Shown: positions 1 through 11,075 of the stretch, piece by piece | Layout: each line of letters begins with the position of its first letter | Position numbering within the stretch: the first letter of the stretch is position 1 | Origin: Epiperipatus broadwayi | Lineage: Eukaryota; Onychophora; Udeonychophora; Euonychophora; Peripatidae | Direction: 5' to 3' | NCBI GenBank assembly: GCA_028023455.1 | Contig: JAQFVV010000453.1 | Coordinates: 62,001 to 126,000 of the forward strand | DNA length: 64,000 nucleotides | The notes under the pieces: model-generated | Told to the model about the DNA's origin: nothing | What the model saw: the letters and a program-made list of their open reading frames with translations, nothing else | Databases searched by the model: none | Made by a program: the position numbers and the translations under genes

Positions 1-1027
1 CATAATTATTTAAAAATGCTTGTTTCTAGGCTGATTATGCGTTTGGAAAATCCTAATTCATTTATTGTTCTGATGTTAATGCATTTCACTATTTGATAGT
101 TGCTGGAAAATGTATATGCATCTGAAGATTATATGTTCGTATTAAAGAATAACCAGCATTCAATCTAGACTTTTTAAAGAGTTTCAATATAAGTTGACAA
201 TATAAAAACCATAGTAAAGCAAAAGAATATTAAGTTCTATTATGAATATTTTTACTTATATTATATACATATCTAATAAACTTGATAATGCATATTTTCT
301 AAATGTAAACGTACGGACTGCATAATGATCACTGGCTAAGTCACTAAATGAAGAACCAGTTATTCTGATGTAAAATTAGTTACATAATAGTTACAGACTA
401 AGTTTGAACCATGAGCTTCTCGCTCTGATCATGAAATTAATTTGTCATAATAATTGCAACGAATGTATCAAACGAGTATATTTTCTAATTTGAAATATTT
501 ACTGATGATTGTTGTAATAAGTGTAACAAATCTAAACAAATGTGTACCATAAAGATTTATACTGTAGTTGTATGCGTATTTTTTTTAATTAAAAAAAAGT
601 ATATAGTAGTTGTAAAATAAAATTAACATAGTTATTATATAAATGATTTGCGTAGGAATAGTTTATAAATCATTATAAATTTTAAGATCTGATTTGAATT
701 ATTGTGTATTACCTAATTAATAAACACTTGATTTTAAATAGCAGAAGATTGATAGAATATATTTTGGTCAAAGATATTGATGCATTAAAATTATCTGATG
801 AAATTACTAATTCTCATTTGTTTGCCATTGCTGATGGCTAAATTTATTTCTTATTAAGTAGAATAGATAATAGCTTACATGATAGTATATATAGCTTGAT
901 GTGTATATGTAGATAATGGAAGTAAATCTTTCCCTCAAATTATGAAGAATATCTAGTTTCATCTATTACTGATCCTTTGTTCAATATTTAGAGTGTTTTT
1001 CATTTCAAAAACTGAACAAACAAACAA
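1..1027. other. AT-rich DNA, no recognised feature
   Basis: Very AT-rich sequence with short homopolymer runs. No coding potential, RNA gene or repeat with recognisable structure was seen. Confidence 0.6.
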
Positions 1028-1248
1028 ATTGATACATGACATTTCTTTTCTGCTTTACAGGTATGGCATTTTTAGAATTATTCATTAACTTATGCTATTT
1101 GTAACACAAAATGAAACATTAAACACACACACACACATATATATATATATAGAATGTGTTTAATGTTTTATTTTGTATTTAATAAGTTAGTGAATAATTC
1201 TAAAATTGTCTTACCTGTCAAGCAGAAAAGTAATATTGTGTATCAAAT
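1028..1248. repeat. Foldback element with CA/TA core
   Basis: Two arms of roughly 80 bases are near-perfect inverted copies. The left arm starts at aattgatacatgac and the right arm ends at gtgtatcaaatt. The shared inner part includes ttagaattattcatta against its complement, and the centre is a (CA)n(TA)n tract at about 1125-1151. The transcript or single strand could form a long hairpin. No transposase is present. A PLE remnant starts immediately to the right, so the foldback may have been a PLE-linked inverted terminus, but that is inference. Confidence 0.75.
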
Positions 1249-1565
1249 TTTTTGTGGATGTATGTTATCATATATAGGAGAATTGAGGTGCATATTGGAA
1301 AAAGATTAAAGGAGCATGAATTGTTATACAAGCATGTGAAAAGGAAAAATAATAATGATGGTTTAATGATTGCTTCAGTTTTCTTAAATCATGAAAGGAC
1401 ATGTAAATATAAATTTAAATTTGATATTTTAAATGTTAAGATTCTTCATGAAGAGAGAAATCATAATAAAAAAAAAAATTAAGGAGGCAATTTTAATAAA
1501 TAGAAATAAACTGAATACAATTAATAGACAAGCTGCTAATATTAAATTTTAGGATTCATGAGCTT
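1249..1565 (+). pseudogene. Penelope-like element remnant, GIY-YIG endonuclease C-terminus
   Basis: Translation at 1252-1482 gives a stretch with RIEVHIGKRLKEHELL and later NVKILHEERNHNKKK. With one frameshift this continues as INRNKLNTINRQAANIKF. The same pattern (VKILKTERNNKRKIKEAM, LINRQAANVKITELWE) ends the PLE open frame at 43584-44561 on the other strand, so this is the C-terminal end of a PLE protein with its GIY-YIG nuclease tail. The reverse transcriptase part is missing. The divergence suggests a different PLE lineage from the 43.6-kb copy. It is a dead fragment. Confidence 0.8.
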
Positions 1566-1705
1566 TGAGTTGATGATAATTGCTTACATTATGGTTTTTG
1601 AATTAAATGGCATTTAAGGAAGGTTAAGAAATTAACTGAAAATAGTTCTGTGGATTGAAAGGTTGTATATAATAATTAATTACCATTATATTTATTTTTA
1701 TTGCT

Positions 1706-1707
<2 letters not shown>

Positions 1708-1755
<48 letters not shown>
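1708..1755. repeat. (CA)n(TA)n microsatellite
   Basis: A (CA)n run passes directly into a (TA)n run. It abuts the left edge of the dispersed repeat that begins at 1756. Confidence 0.9.
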
Positions 1756-1760
<5 letters not shown>

Positions 1761-2036
1761 GGGATTTGAACTCAAGAATTTCAAATTTCCTACAGCCATG
1801 TACTCCATCTTATACAACTGATACACATGATCACATACATGTGAAAAAGATAAAGGTTTTCCAAAAATACATATTTCATGCTGAACAAGCACTTATCAGT
1901 TGGTACAGATCATCATCTCCCACATACATATATAATCATAGTAAATCTTCACACTGTAATGGACAGACTTCAATTTTCTCCAACCTCTAACTCTTCATCC
2001 ATCCATATCATTTAAAATCTGCATTCCAGCATCAGA
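1756..2036 (-). mobile_element. Dispersed HHR-bearing repeat (class IV), minus copy
   Basis: On the minus strand this shares its order of blocks with copies near 2.4, 15.0, 40.3, 48.3 and 49.9 kb: a gaagagtt/ttggag block, a gtccatta block, a hammerhead-like block, then tcatgtgtatcagttgta and an end near gagttcaaatccc. The hammerhead-like block lies at about 1861-1915. Its first box is degenerate (CTGATAA) but GAAA is kept. It is inverted against the copy at 2037-2290, so the two form a foldback. No open frame is expected. Confidence 0.75.
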
Positions 2037-2290
2037 GTTTAGATGGCTAAAAAGTTGGAGAGGGGAGAAGATTGAAGCTTGTCCATTAAAATTTAAAGAT
2101 TTGCTATCTTAATATAAACTAACCACTGATTGTATATATGTGTGGGATATGGTAATCTGAACCAACTGATGAGTGCTGGTTCAGCACAAAATACATATAT
2201 TGGAGATTATTTATCTTATTCACATGCATATTGTCATGTGTATCAGTTGTATAAAATGTATTGGATAGTTGGTTCAACTTCACATCTTTT
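2037..2290 (+). mobile_element. Dispersed HHR-bearing repeat (class IV), plus copy
   Basis: This copy is head-to-head with 1756-2036. It contains the blocks gaagcttgtccattaaa, the hammerhead-like core at 2152-2210 and tgtcatgtgtatcagttgta. It lacks the leader seen in the copy at 2390, which carries tcaacatgg. It is non-coding. Confidence 0.75.
2152..2210 (+). ncRNA. Degenerate hammerhead ribozyme motif, class IV
   Basis: CTGATGA is followed by a five-pair stem II (GTGCT/AGCAC) with loop GGTTC. The next box reads AAAA instead of GAAA, so the required G12 is lost. A two-pair stem III, an AUA cleavage triplet and a stem I (ACCAA/TTGGA, then a bulge and GTAATC/GATTAT) are still readable. The architecture is present but the copy is predicted inactive. 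Confidence 0.65.
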
Positions 2291-2389
2291 ATAATTACAT
2301 TGTTTATTATAGATAATATACATATATTTAAATATTACATATTGAGCCTGTATTCTGCCTATTCCTTTTCTGTATAATTAAATGGATAT

Positions 2390-2775
2390 ACTAAGGTCTT
2401 ATGTGTGAGGAGTCAGATTGACTTAAGGTCAACATGGATATGATAATGGCATCAACAAGGTCTTTGAACATTTGATTATTGGAGTTTCAATGAAAAGGAT
2501 GGCTGAAGAGTTGAAGGATGGAGAGGATTGAAGCTTGTCAATTAAAGCTTAAAGATTTGCTATTTTAATATAAATTGAACACTGATTATGGACATGTGTG
2601 GGAGATCATGATTTGGAAGAACTGATGAGTGCTAATTCAGCATAAAATACATATATTGGAGATTTTTTTTTCACATGTATGTGGTCATGTGTATCAGTTG
2701 TATAAGATAGACTGTATAGATGTAGGGAGCTTGAAAGTTCGAGTACAAGTCCTCTATAATTATATTAAATTTAAT
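2390..2775 (+). mobile_element. Dispersed HHR-bearing repeat (class IV), longest leader
   Basis: This copy keeps the leader (gtcaacatggatatg, atggcatcaacaagg) also seen at 14.9, 48.2 and, on the minus strand, 50.1 kb. The ribozyme-like block at about 2605-2665 has CTGATGAG, but its second box has lost G12 (TAAAATAC). It ends near aagtcctctata, like its relatives. A 74-residue open frame across its end (2629-2853) is chance. Confidence 0.75.
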
Positions 2776-4285
2776 ATAGACAATATACATTTATTTAGTG
2801 TTATATTTACATTTATATGTATATTCAAATTATATAGCATTAATATTATGTAATTTAAAATGATAGACCTTCCAAGAATGAGCTATATTAATGCAACACC
2901 CTCTGATGTCAAAGCATTCTACATTATAGATATAAATGATACGTTAATCTGTACTGCATAATATTATATGAGTAGTTTAATAGACAATGAAACTTATTAG
3001 TATCAATACCAAATTAATAAATATATATCCAAGAAAGTGTTTTTACTTTAAATTTACAAGATATTGTTAATTTATATTCATTTTAAGAACTTTGTAAATA
3101 AATAATCAAATATAAAATTTATAAAGATCAGAGTATATTATGTGATAATCTTGCAACACTAAGTGAATTAATGCAATATACTTTATTAACAAAATTATTT
3201 ATAATGCAGATAAAAAAATGAAGTTCCTTTTCATACCATTCATGATTTCTGCTAATTTAATAATTGTCCTGATAAATATATTTGTCTCATTTACAATGGA
3301 TAGCAGGTGAAAGTAGATTCAAGTTTTATCTGTAACATAGACTACTGCAATCCTAGAGGAAATTGCATTAACTTGATAACTTTCAGATTTATTAGAAATC
3401 ATAATTTGTTTTTTCTATTAAAACATAGTTGTTCTTTTGTTTTATAATGCAGTTTTAATGTTATTATAAATAGTATTAGCAAAAGCTTTTTTATACAATG
3501 TAACTTAAGAGACAGCTAAAATCTAATGCCATTTGATTAAAATCTAAAGTCTTTTTCTATAGTTTATGACAGAGAAAATGCTTAGAGGTTGTTCACCTCC
3601 TTCTGGTTTAGTTTTCATATAAATAGAAGAAATATGATTTTTTTGCTTGTTTATAAAATCTTTAAAATTATTTTTACACACTAATTGGGTGATTATTATT
3701 TAAAACAAAGAAAAATACATTTGTATACTTTCAATTCATTCATTTATCTTCTATTTTTAAAAATAAAAATTAATAAACTTGACTGTAATATAAAGAAAAT
3801 CACAATGTTATCTGTCAGAATTGGTATAGTGATAAAGTCTTTTAAAATATTATAATAGTTATAAAGAAAATGCCAAATTTTAAAGCAGAATTTGATAGAT
3901 TTATTATATAAATTCACTTTTGCCTGTCTGCATTTGACAAAAAAAACTTAAAATGAAAAATAATTTCTTTATTTTTTTGGAAGAATTATTTAAACAAATA
4001 TCATTGTTGATGTTTACAGTCTAGTGTTTTTCTTACAACTCAGTTTTTAAATATTTAAAAAAGTGAACCAATGATTTTTTTTTAAAAAAAAATTGTTTAT
4101 AAAATTAAATTAAAAAGAAATTAAGTTCAATTTCTTGAGCTTTATTACAAAATAAAATTTTATATAGAAGAGAAAGATTGAGGCTTGTCAAAAAATCTCA
4201 CCTGATGGAATAAAAAGGCCATATCAGATTTCATAAAAATTACTATAGTTATTACTTGGAAGTTTATCACTTCAATTATTACACA
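2776..4285. other. AT-rich DNA, no recognised feature
   Basis: No gene, conserved repeat block or structured element was recognised in this stretch. Confidence 0.55.
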
Positions 4286-4415
4286 TTATTAATGCTGTAT
4301 AATTTGATATATATATATATATATATATATATAAATTATACAGCAAATTATACATTTTTATATATATATATATATAATTGTTTTAATATATATATATATA
4401 TATATTAAAACAATT
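4286..4415. repeat. Two adjacent palindromes built around (TA)n
   Basis: The first has the arms gctgtataattt and aaattatacagc around a TA run at about 4308-4334. The second, 4376-4415, is a perfect 40-base palindrome: aattgttttaata, a TA core, and the exact complement. In both cases non-TA bases flank the TA core symmetrically, so these are true palindromes rather than just TA repeats. Confidence 0.85.
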
Positions 4416-6190
4416 TATTAGAATAAAACTATATGCATTTTTTGAAAATTTTTGTAGTTTTATTCTAGTGTATTGTTTTTTATATAGTAATGGAAATGCG
4501 TATTATTGAGATAAGAGACTTAAATTCAAATCATCTACCTTCCATTACCACAAGCAAAGAGAACATATAGATATAAATGAATTTATATCCATACCTGATC
4601 AAACCTGTGACAAAACGGATATTGCCACAAGGTTATCTTTCCTGATCAGATGTTTCTCGATTGCTGTAATTATTAAAAAATTACAGCATTTGGTTAAATT
4701 ATAAATTTAATGGGATTAGTAATACTGTACAACTATCCTCATATGTTAATTAGTACTCAAATAGAGTAAGAATTATAACAAACTCTCCAGGTATATTAAA
4801 CTATAGGAATGGTAAAGAAATGAGATGATACAGATAAAATAATTAATGAAACATTTACTATAATAATAAAACACAAAAAAATATTACACGAAATATTTAA
4901 ATTACAATAAACTCATTTAAATGTAATATTACAATTAGGTATATGTGTTAAATCCTACAAATGTTTTTAATCTATTGAAATAAAGTATCCATTTATAGTC
5001 GTTCCTCCCAAGTATTATTAAAGAGTCTACTTAATGTCTATCTCATTAAATATTTGGAATTGCAATTGCTTTAATGTGAAGAGTATGTGCACACATCTTA
5101 TATATTAATCTGGTGTTTACTTTACCTAGTTTTTTCTTTTTTGACATTAACTATAGTCCTGCTGACCATCATGTGGAATTCCTCCACTTTTTTAGTAGAT
5201 GGCCATTGTTCGGCTTTGGTCTTTGTTTATGGGATCTCTTCTTCTACACATAGAGACTTCACAGTACTAGGGTGTTAATGGTATTGCAGGCGGATCATTA
5301 CTACACTGGCAGTTGTTTCATGGCGAGGTGACTGTATGAGCATGGTGGATTTAAATTGACCAGTGACCATGATGGTCTTTATCCACACATCCTTGAAGAT
5401 TCACTTGTGTTGTAGATTAGTTTCATATTCATTCAGTTTGTCAGTATTCTATGAAAATGACCTTTTACTCAGCTTTCCTTTTTTTTTAATGTCTGCTTCC
5501 CACTAAGTTCTAATCTTTACTTCTTCTCAAAACCAGTGCTCTCACTGAAGTCTCCACATGAACTAACTCTAATTAATTTTTCTTTTTTTCAAATTCTTTC
5601 TTATCTTGATCTCTTGTTTGTAGGTTTTCTTTCATACCTCTAACTCTAAAATGTTTTCTATAACTTATACAAAATTTCTTTTAATTTCACACTATTTTAT
5701 AACATAGTGTTTCACATTCATTTATATTAATTTTTTTTCTTACTAACATTATTCTCATTTTTAAACATGCAGTAAACTTTTTCCCTCTTTATACAGACAT
5801 TCGAATATATATTTCATTTTGTCAAAATGTGTACTTTGATGAACAGATCTTTATCTTTTATCGTATTATAATTTTACTTATAATTTTATTTAAAACTCCC
5901 CAATTGTACCTTTTTAAATCATTTGAGTTCCCATTTTATTTACATTTCCTTTCAGCATTTTTAACCTTAAACTAAACGTCTGACTCTCACACTTTCTAAC
6001 TTTAATATTTCTATTTTTCTCAAAATCTGAACTTAGGAGGGTAAAAGATAAGAATCTTGTTCGATTCCGTTCTCTCTCTTTATCTCATTATAGTAATTAA
6101 GGCATTCTTTTCTTCATTGGTTTTAATTCTTTTACTTATTTGTATATTTAAGAAAAACTATAATATTTAATATTACTGATCACAGCATGT
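4416..6190. other. No recognised gene; less AT-rich patch at 5.04-5.43 kb
   Basis: Positions 5040-5430 have visibly higher GC and an open frame of 63 residues at 5087-5278 with a hydrophobic start. I could not match it to any family. The stretch 5430-6150 is pyrimidine-rich on this strand and may be old repeat sequence. A short (TA)n lies near 6204. Confidence 0.4.
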
Positions 6191-6459
6191 GCGATCATCA
6201 CAATATATATATATATATATATTTGTTTACAAGTGAGTAGAAATTGACTGTGACTTGAAATTTTCCATAATGTCATATTCAAACTAATAAATCTCATTGC
6301 TTAATCAGTTAACAAAATAAGAATAAGAATAACAGACTAAAGTTGATTAATTTTTTATCTGCACCATGGATTACTTAGATACTAGAAGATATTGCATTAA
6401 TGTAGCTAGCATTAATATTGTGACATACAATATATGCTTTCTCTCTCTCTCTCTCCCCA

Positions 6460-6901
6460 TATATATATAGTGCAAGGAAATCAAGTCATATATCACTTGA
6501 CCTAATTTTGTAAGCTTATATTACAAATGTTATATAATGAATATGCCAATAGCTCTTAACAAGCTTTTCAGAATATCCCTATCCTCAGACAGGTTTCTAA
6601 CTCTGGATGTCATCAGTGAAGCACTAGGATATTCCAGCATTAGTTTTAAAATAGCAGATCAAGCCCATTACATTATCTAATGTTTAACTATTAAGTAAAA
6701 AGACTGAAATTTTCAGACATCCATATATCTGCAAATCCAGCTATCTAACTTTAATAGCCATATGGGACTTAACCAAATTTCAGGTACACCATATACATAA
6801 AATCACTACAGCTTTAAGAACAAAAAAACAATAATTGCAAAGAAAATCAAGTTATATATCATATGACCTAATTTTATAATCTTGTATTACAAATGTTATA
6901 T
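6460..6901 (-). mobile_element. HHR repeat array (class II), minus-strand half
   Basis: On the minus strand this is one whole unit plus the tail of an upstream unit. The unit contains a leader, a hammerhead motif, then gatattctgaaaagcttgtt, an aacatttgtaata block and an end near cttgatttccttgc. The tail of the next unit lies at 6839-6901. At 6902 the orientation flips and the plus-strand half begins exactly where the upstream hammerhead would lie. Confidence 0.8.
6571..6634 (-). ncRNA. Hammerhead ribozyme motif, type I, class II copy
   Basis: The minus strand carries CTGATGA and GAAAC, then two loop bases and GTC, which gives a two-pair stem III with the usual GUC cleavage triplet. Stem I pairs CTTCA with TGAGG. 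Beyond a GTG/A internal loop it continues as GAATATCCTA against TAGGGATATTC, with one bulged G. Stem II is weak in this copy and its first pair is not canonical (C against A). The motif is clear but activity is uncertain. Confidence 0.72.
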
Positions 6902-6955
6902 AATGATGACAGCCAGAGCTAGAAACTGGTCTGAGAATATAGATATTCTGAAAAG
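6902..6955 (+). ncRNA. Hammerhead ribozyme core, class II, 5' arm of stem I missing
   Basis: ATGATGA is followed by stem II (AGC-CAGA-GCT), GAAAC, TG and GTC, then the 3' side of stem I and gatattctg. The 5' strand of stem I is absent because the inversion junction falls here, so this copy cannot fold alone. Stem II again has a non-canonical first pair. Confidence 0.65.
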
Positions 6956-7198
6956 CTTGTTAATTGTTATTGGCATACTCATTATATAACATTTGTAATA
7001 CAAGTTTATAAAATTAGACCATATGACTTGATTTCTCTGCAATTATTGTTTTTGCTCTTAAAGCGTTGGCAATTTTATACAGCTAAAGCTATTAATACAT
7101 GGTGTATCGGAATTTGGTTCAGTCCAATATGGCTATTTAAGTTACTTAATAGTTAAACAGATAAAGTGATGTGCTTGACCTGGTATTTTAAATCTAAT

Positions 7199-7268
7199 AC
7201 TGGCATGTCATAGCACCTCATTGATGACAGCGAGAAGCTTGAAATCAATTTGAGGATAGGGATATTCT
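7199..7268 (+). ncRNA. Degenerate hammerhead motif, class II second unit
   Basis: Boxes read TTGATGA and GAAAT with the cleavage triplet mutated (ATT). The tail tgaggatagggatattctg matches the other class II copies. It is recognisable only by alignment to them. Confidence 0.6.
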
Positions 7269-7299
7269 GAAAAGCTTGTTAAGAGTTATTGGCATGCTT

Positions 7300-7305
<6 letters not shown>

Positions 7306-7391
<86 letters not shown>
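7306..7391. repeat. (TA)n microsatellite
   Basis: An uninterrupted TA run of about 86 bases at the 3' end of the class II array. Confidence 0.95.
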
Positions 7392-7393
<2 letters not shown>

Positions 7394-8334
7394 AACATAC
7401 TGTAGAAAAGTAGTGGACTTAATCAGTGAAGAATTTATTAGCTTTTATCCTCCCAAATCAGAATGCTTTAGATTTGCCTATATAATTAAAAAAAATAGGT
7501 TAGAGATAAGAGTGTTCTTCTTATCTTTATAAAGTTGAATCTTGCATTATGATTTGTAAAGGTCTCTTTTGCTAAAATTAAGCACTCAAGGTGCATGTAC
7601 TAAGGTTTTAGCCTTATATAAGTATCACATGCTGACATCACGCTTAATAAGAATTAATATTTAGTACTGTAGAAAGTAATCTTAAATAATATAACCTAAA
7701 TTTAATGATTCAATTAAAAATTATTATATTAAATGTTTAATAAAAGTAGCAATGATTACTTAAATAACTTCAATTATTTATGCAGATATTTTCTGTTTAG
7801 AGTCTTAATTCAAATTTTACTATGTAAACTTCTGTAGCAATAAATTTTTTGTGCTTTTTTATTGTCACATATCATATTTTACAAATAAGATGTACGGATT
7901 TCCAGTTTAAGATTATCTATATATTATATGGAAGGAAACTAACCTTTACACATTAGGTATGCCCTCTCCTGTCAATAAATATTTTAAAAATCTGGATAAG
8001 TATATTCCTATTTACAGCTGTATGTGAAAATTAGTTTCCTTCCATATCATTTTATATATGCTTAAAAGTTTTGCATTATTAATTATTATATAAAGTCAGA
8101 TAAAATAAATATAATAAACAAAAAAAACTCAGTAACTCTAAAATATTCAAAATTCCCAATGTATATAAATAAATAATAGCACTTAGAATGACAGATATGC
8201 TTATAAGCTGATAATAGCTATTATTTATTTTTATTTATTAGTATTTTGAATATTGTAAAATTTATTCCAGAGTGTTTTTTGTGTGTATATATATAATATT
8301 TATGTACATATATATTGCCTATACTAAACTTAAT
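7392..8334. repeat. AT-rich DNA with two small foldbacks
   Basis: One inverted pair is tatggaaggaaacta (near 7928) against tagtttccttccata (near 8031). The other lies at about 8133-8277, with ctctaaaatattcaaaat on the left and attttgaatatt plus a matching ataaataataatagc arm on the right. Nothing else was recognised. Confidence 0.6.
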
Positions 8335-8450
8335 GTAATTATTTATCTTTTTCACATGTATGTGGTTATGTGTATCAGTTGTAAAAGATGGATTGGATAG
8401 CTGTAGGATGCTTGAAAATCTTAGTTCAAAACCCTTATATATAAATTACT
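8335..8450 (+). mobile_element. Class IV repeat, 3' tail fragment
   Basis: Contains tttatctttttcacatgtat, gtgtatcagttgtaaaagat and an end near gttcaaaaccc. These match the part downstream of the hammerhead in full copies. The ribozyme part is missing. Confidence 0.65.
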
Positions 8451-8582
8451 AATAAAATTATTCTGTTTAGGAAGACCTATATAGGATCCTCGTTTAAAAA
8501 GACAGTTTGAACATAGCCTGCCTCACAGAATAGGCTTGCTTAATATATCACATTTAAAGAAATACAAGTAATATCAAAATAT

Positions 8583-8861
8583 TAAAATAGACAAAACTCT
8601 CCATACAGTATTACCACTCAGTGCAAGCCAGAATAATGAATGGATGCCAGAAGGCTTGTTGTGCATAAACTCCTCATCTAGTGCCTACTCATCCAATATC
8701 ACCAGAATAGTTTCTGGCTTGTGGCATTCATCAGCGAGGAACCTTGGATCTGACAGCACTGCACCTAGATCTTCTGGAGAGATCCATAAGGAGAGTTTTG
8801 CCTGTTTTTATAACAGTTATAAGCAATCATAAGAAATGGTGATCATGTGATGTTTATTGGT
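8583..8861 (-). mobile_element. Short retroelement with HHR (class I), copy A
   Basis: A 279-base non-coding insertion is bounded by a perfect 14-base duplication (taatatcaaaatat at 8569-8582 and 8862-8875). On the minus strand it starts catcacatgatcac and ends near gagttttgtct. It carries short inverted ends (gacaaaactct and gagttttgcctgt) and a decayed hammerhead at 8691-8750. The TSD points to insertion by a retrotransposition-type mechanism. It is related to 20427-20771, 47429-47860 and 51602-51803. An open frame at 8644-8832 across it has no meaning. Confidence 0.85.
8691..8750 (-). ncRNA. Decayed hammerhead ribozyme motif, class I copy A
   Basis: CTGATGA, stem II (GCC/GCC region), GAAAC and TA are present, but the cleavage triplet is TTC instead of GTC and one stem I pair is lost. 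Outer stem ATCCAA/TTGGAT is intact. Confidence 0.65.
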
Positions 8862-8875
8862 TAATATCAAAATAT

Positions 8876-9613
8876 GTAATGGTGAATGTCATAAATCAGG
8901 CTATAGTGATAAAGATTAGCATTTTAATTTTTTTAAAAATATAGATAAAAAAAAGTGTAACTTTGTTTGACGCAAAGTGTCAGGATTTAAAATTGATGTA
9001 ACTGCTCTTAGGAAGGAAGATTAAACCAAATGGTAGGTGTTTATTATTATTTTTTGAATGAAAAGATTAATTTATAAAGAAAATAACTGCATGGAATTCA
9101 ATTTATTATGAAAAATAATTCAATTTTTTATCTTAAACTTTTTAGATGTATCAATAAAAGGTGAATAATATTAAATTTTAATTATTGTTGCATATCCCAA
9201 AGACTTTTAGTGCAGATTAAAGTGTGGCCCATTGATTTTGAAAATAAAACTATAGGTACTACAAATTATCTCATAATTTTGAAATTTTTATACAATTCAC
9301 GGACAGTCAATGACTAATACTTTAGGTTTAAATAATCTTTATAAATAAAAATGAATGGATACAGGCCCAAAATAATGACATTTAATGCACTATATTATAA
9401 TTAGAAGTCAAAATGAAAAAAAAAAGATTCTATTGGTAAGCATTTTATCATGTGAAAATTTAGATTTTTATTATAAAAATGATAGAGAATTAAGTACAAA
9501 GTTGAAGAATTGATGCATTAAAAGGTATATTCTTAAAATAGTGTTCTTTTTAAAGAAACATAAACACTATCCTTCTGCAGTTTACCATCTACTAAATATA
9601 TTTTCAGTTTGGA
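8876..9613. other. AT-rich DNA, no recognised feature
   Basis: No gene or structured repeat was recognised. Confidence 0.55.
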
Positions 9614-9751
9614 TTTTTAAAATGTCTTGTTACCAAGAAACTTATATATATATACACACACATGAGTAAATCTATTCTTAGGTTTTTAAAATGTCTTGTT
9701 ACCAAGAAACTTATATATATATACACACACATGAGTAAATCTATTCTTAGG
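9614..9751. repeat. Exact 69-base tandem duplication
   Basis: Two adjacent copies of a 69-base unit, starting tttttaaaatgtcttgtta and ending attcttagg, appear identical. Each contains a short (TA)n(CA)n. Identity suggests a recent duplication. Confidence 0.9.
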
Positions 9752-10404
9752 TTCTTTTAAAACATGCATGTGACTTTTTAATAGTGATTTTATTATTAGT
9801 ATCTTTATTTAAAACTCATGACATTTTCTATTTGACAATATTAAATTTTAAGTAATTTTCTTAAGTATTGTAAAGATTTAAAGGCAAATATTTACAACTG
9901 ACAAAAAGGTGTAAATATGATTGTTTGATTAAAACCACAAATTCTCTTGTCACTTTAACTCCTTTTTTTATAAGCATTGAAAATGACTTATGTATTTAAA
10001 ACATGAAATTATACTCCTAATAAAATCATGAATGATATTCTTAAATGCTTTTATTAATTTTGGAACATATGTTTGCTTGTTTGTTAACTTTTGATCTTTT
10101 TCAAATTAGAATGAAATTTTAAAATCAAGGTTTAATATATTTAAATTTGATAGAATTGCTTGAAAATTGATACATAACTAAGTTATATTACCCTAATCCA
10201 TTAGAAATACTTAACTTTTCAATATGTAATTACATTGATAGATATGGAACAGAGAGCAGGTAAATATTAAAAATATTCATTTATTTCACATATTGCAATT
10301 AACAATTAATTGTTCTTAGAATTTTTATTTTTTTAAATAAGGATAATGAGAGGACAGGTTAAATTTTTTCTTTCAATTTAATAACATTTTTTAAACCATT
10401 TTAA
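9752..10404. other. AT-rich DNA, no recognised feature
   Basis: Nothing recognised. Confidence 0.55.
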
Positions 10405-10725
10405 ACTCTTAATGTATATATCACATTTAGTATGTGAATATAATTACATATGTATAATAAATCAGGAACTAAGTTTTATATTTAAAAATATTTTTATTTT
10501 ATAACAATGTTTTTAAAAAAAGGTAACCTAAAATCTCACATTGATTAAAACAATCTGAAAAGTTAAAAAAGATCATGAATTTTTTTCTTTAGCATTTTTT
10601 TAAAAAAAAACAATGGCTTAAAAATATAAGTAAATTGATCAATTTAAATAGAAAACTTAGTTACTGATTTATTATAAGATATGTAATTATATACACATAC
10701 TAAGTATAATATATACATTAAGAGT
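10405..10725. repeat. Large foldback element
   Basis: Arms of about 70 bases: actcttaatgtatat at the left edge pairs with atatacattaagagt at the right edge, and aaatcaggaactaagtttt pairs with aaaacttagttactgattt further in. The centre of about 170 bases has no open frame. No flanking duplication was found by eye. A non-autonomous foldback DNA element is plausible. Confidence 0.75.
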
Positions 10726-11075
10726 ATAAAATAGAAATTCATATAACATTAAAAGTATATATATATATATGTTAACATATGCAGAAATAACTAATCACCT
10801 ACATATACTATGTATGTGATATTGTTTTGAAGTAAAATTATATGTATTAAGTGAAGTTCATTTACAATATATACACATGTATTATTATGTACACATACTA
10901 AATATGATATATACATAAGGGATATACACTTTAACTAATAGCAGACATATTAGTGATATATATATATATGTCAACTATAAGTGTCCAGTCAATTTAATGT
11001 ATGATATAGTTTTACATTTCTATTTACTGTGTCAATACTAAAAACTTAAAAAGTAATAGATAATTTTTTATGTAT
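10726..11075. other. TA-rich spacer between foldbacks
   Basis: Contains short (TA)n runs and imperfect repeats of acacatactaaatatgatat, which resemble the arm of the preceding foldback. Confidence 0.5.

Larger units (their letters stand above)
6902..7305 (+). mobile_element. HHR repeat array (class II), plus-strand half
   Basis: Two hammerhead-containing units lie head to tail. Their cleavage triplets fall at about 6931 and 7251, so the unit length is near 320 bases. Shared blocks are gatattctgaaaagcttgtt, catttgtaatacaag, cttgatttctctgcaattat and a gtgtatcggaatttgg leader. It is the inverted counterpart of 6460-6901. It ends at a long (TA)n tract. It has no coding capacity. Confidence 0.8.

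Noticed and set aside
5087-5278. Small membrane-like protein frame
   Set aside because: Short, no conserved motif, no splice or promoter context; noted only as part of a less AT-rich patch.
7306-7391. Origin or promoter signal in TA tracts
   Set aside because: TA tracts are everywhere in this window, with no accompanying gene or initiation context.
8644-8832. 62-codon open frame of normal composition
   Set aside because: It lies within the TSD-bounded ribozyme element copy A and is not open in copies B and C.
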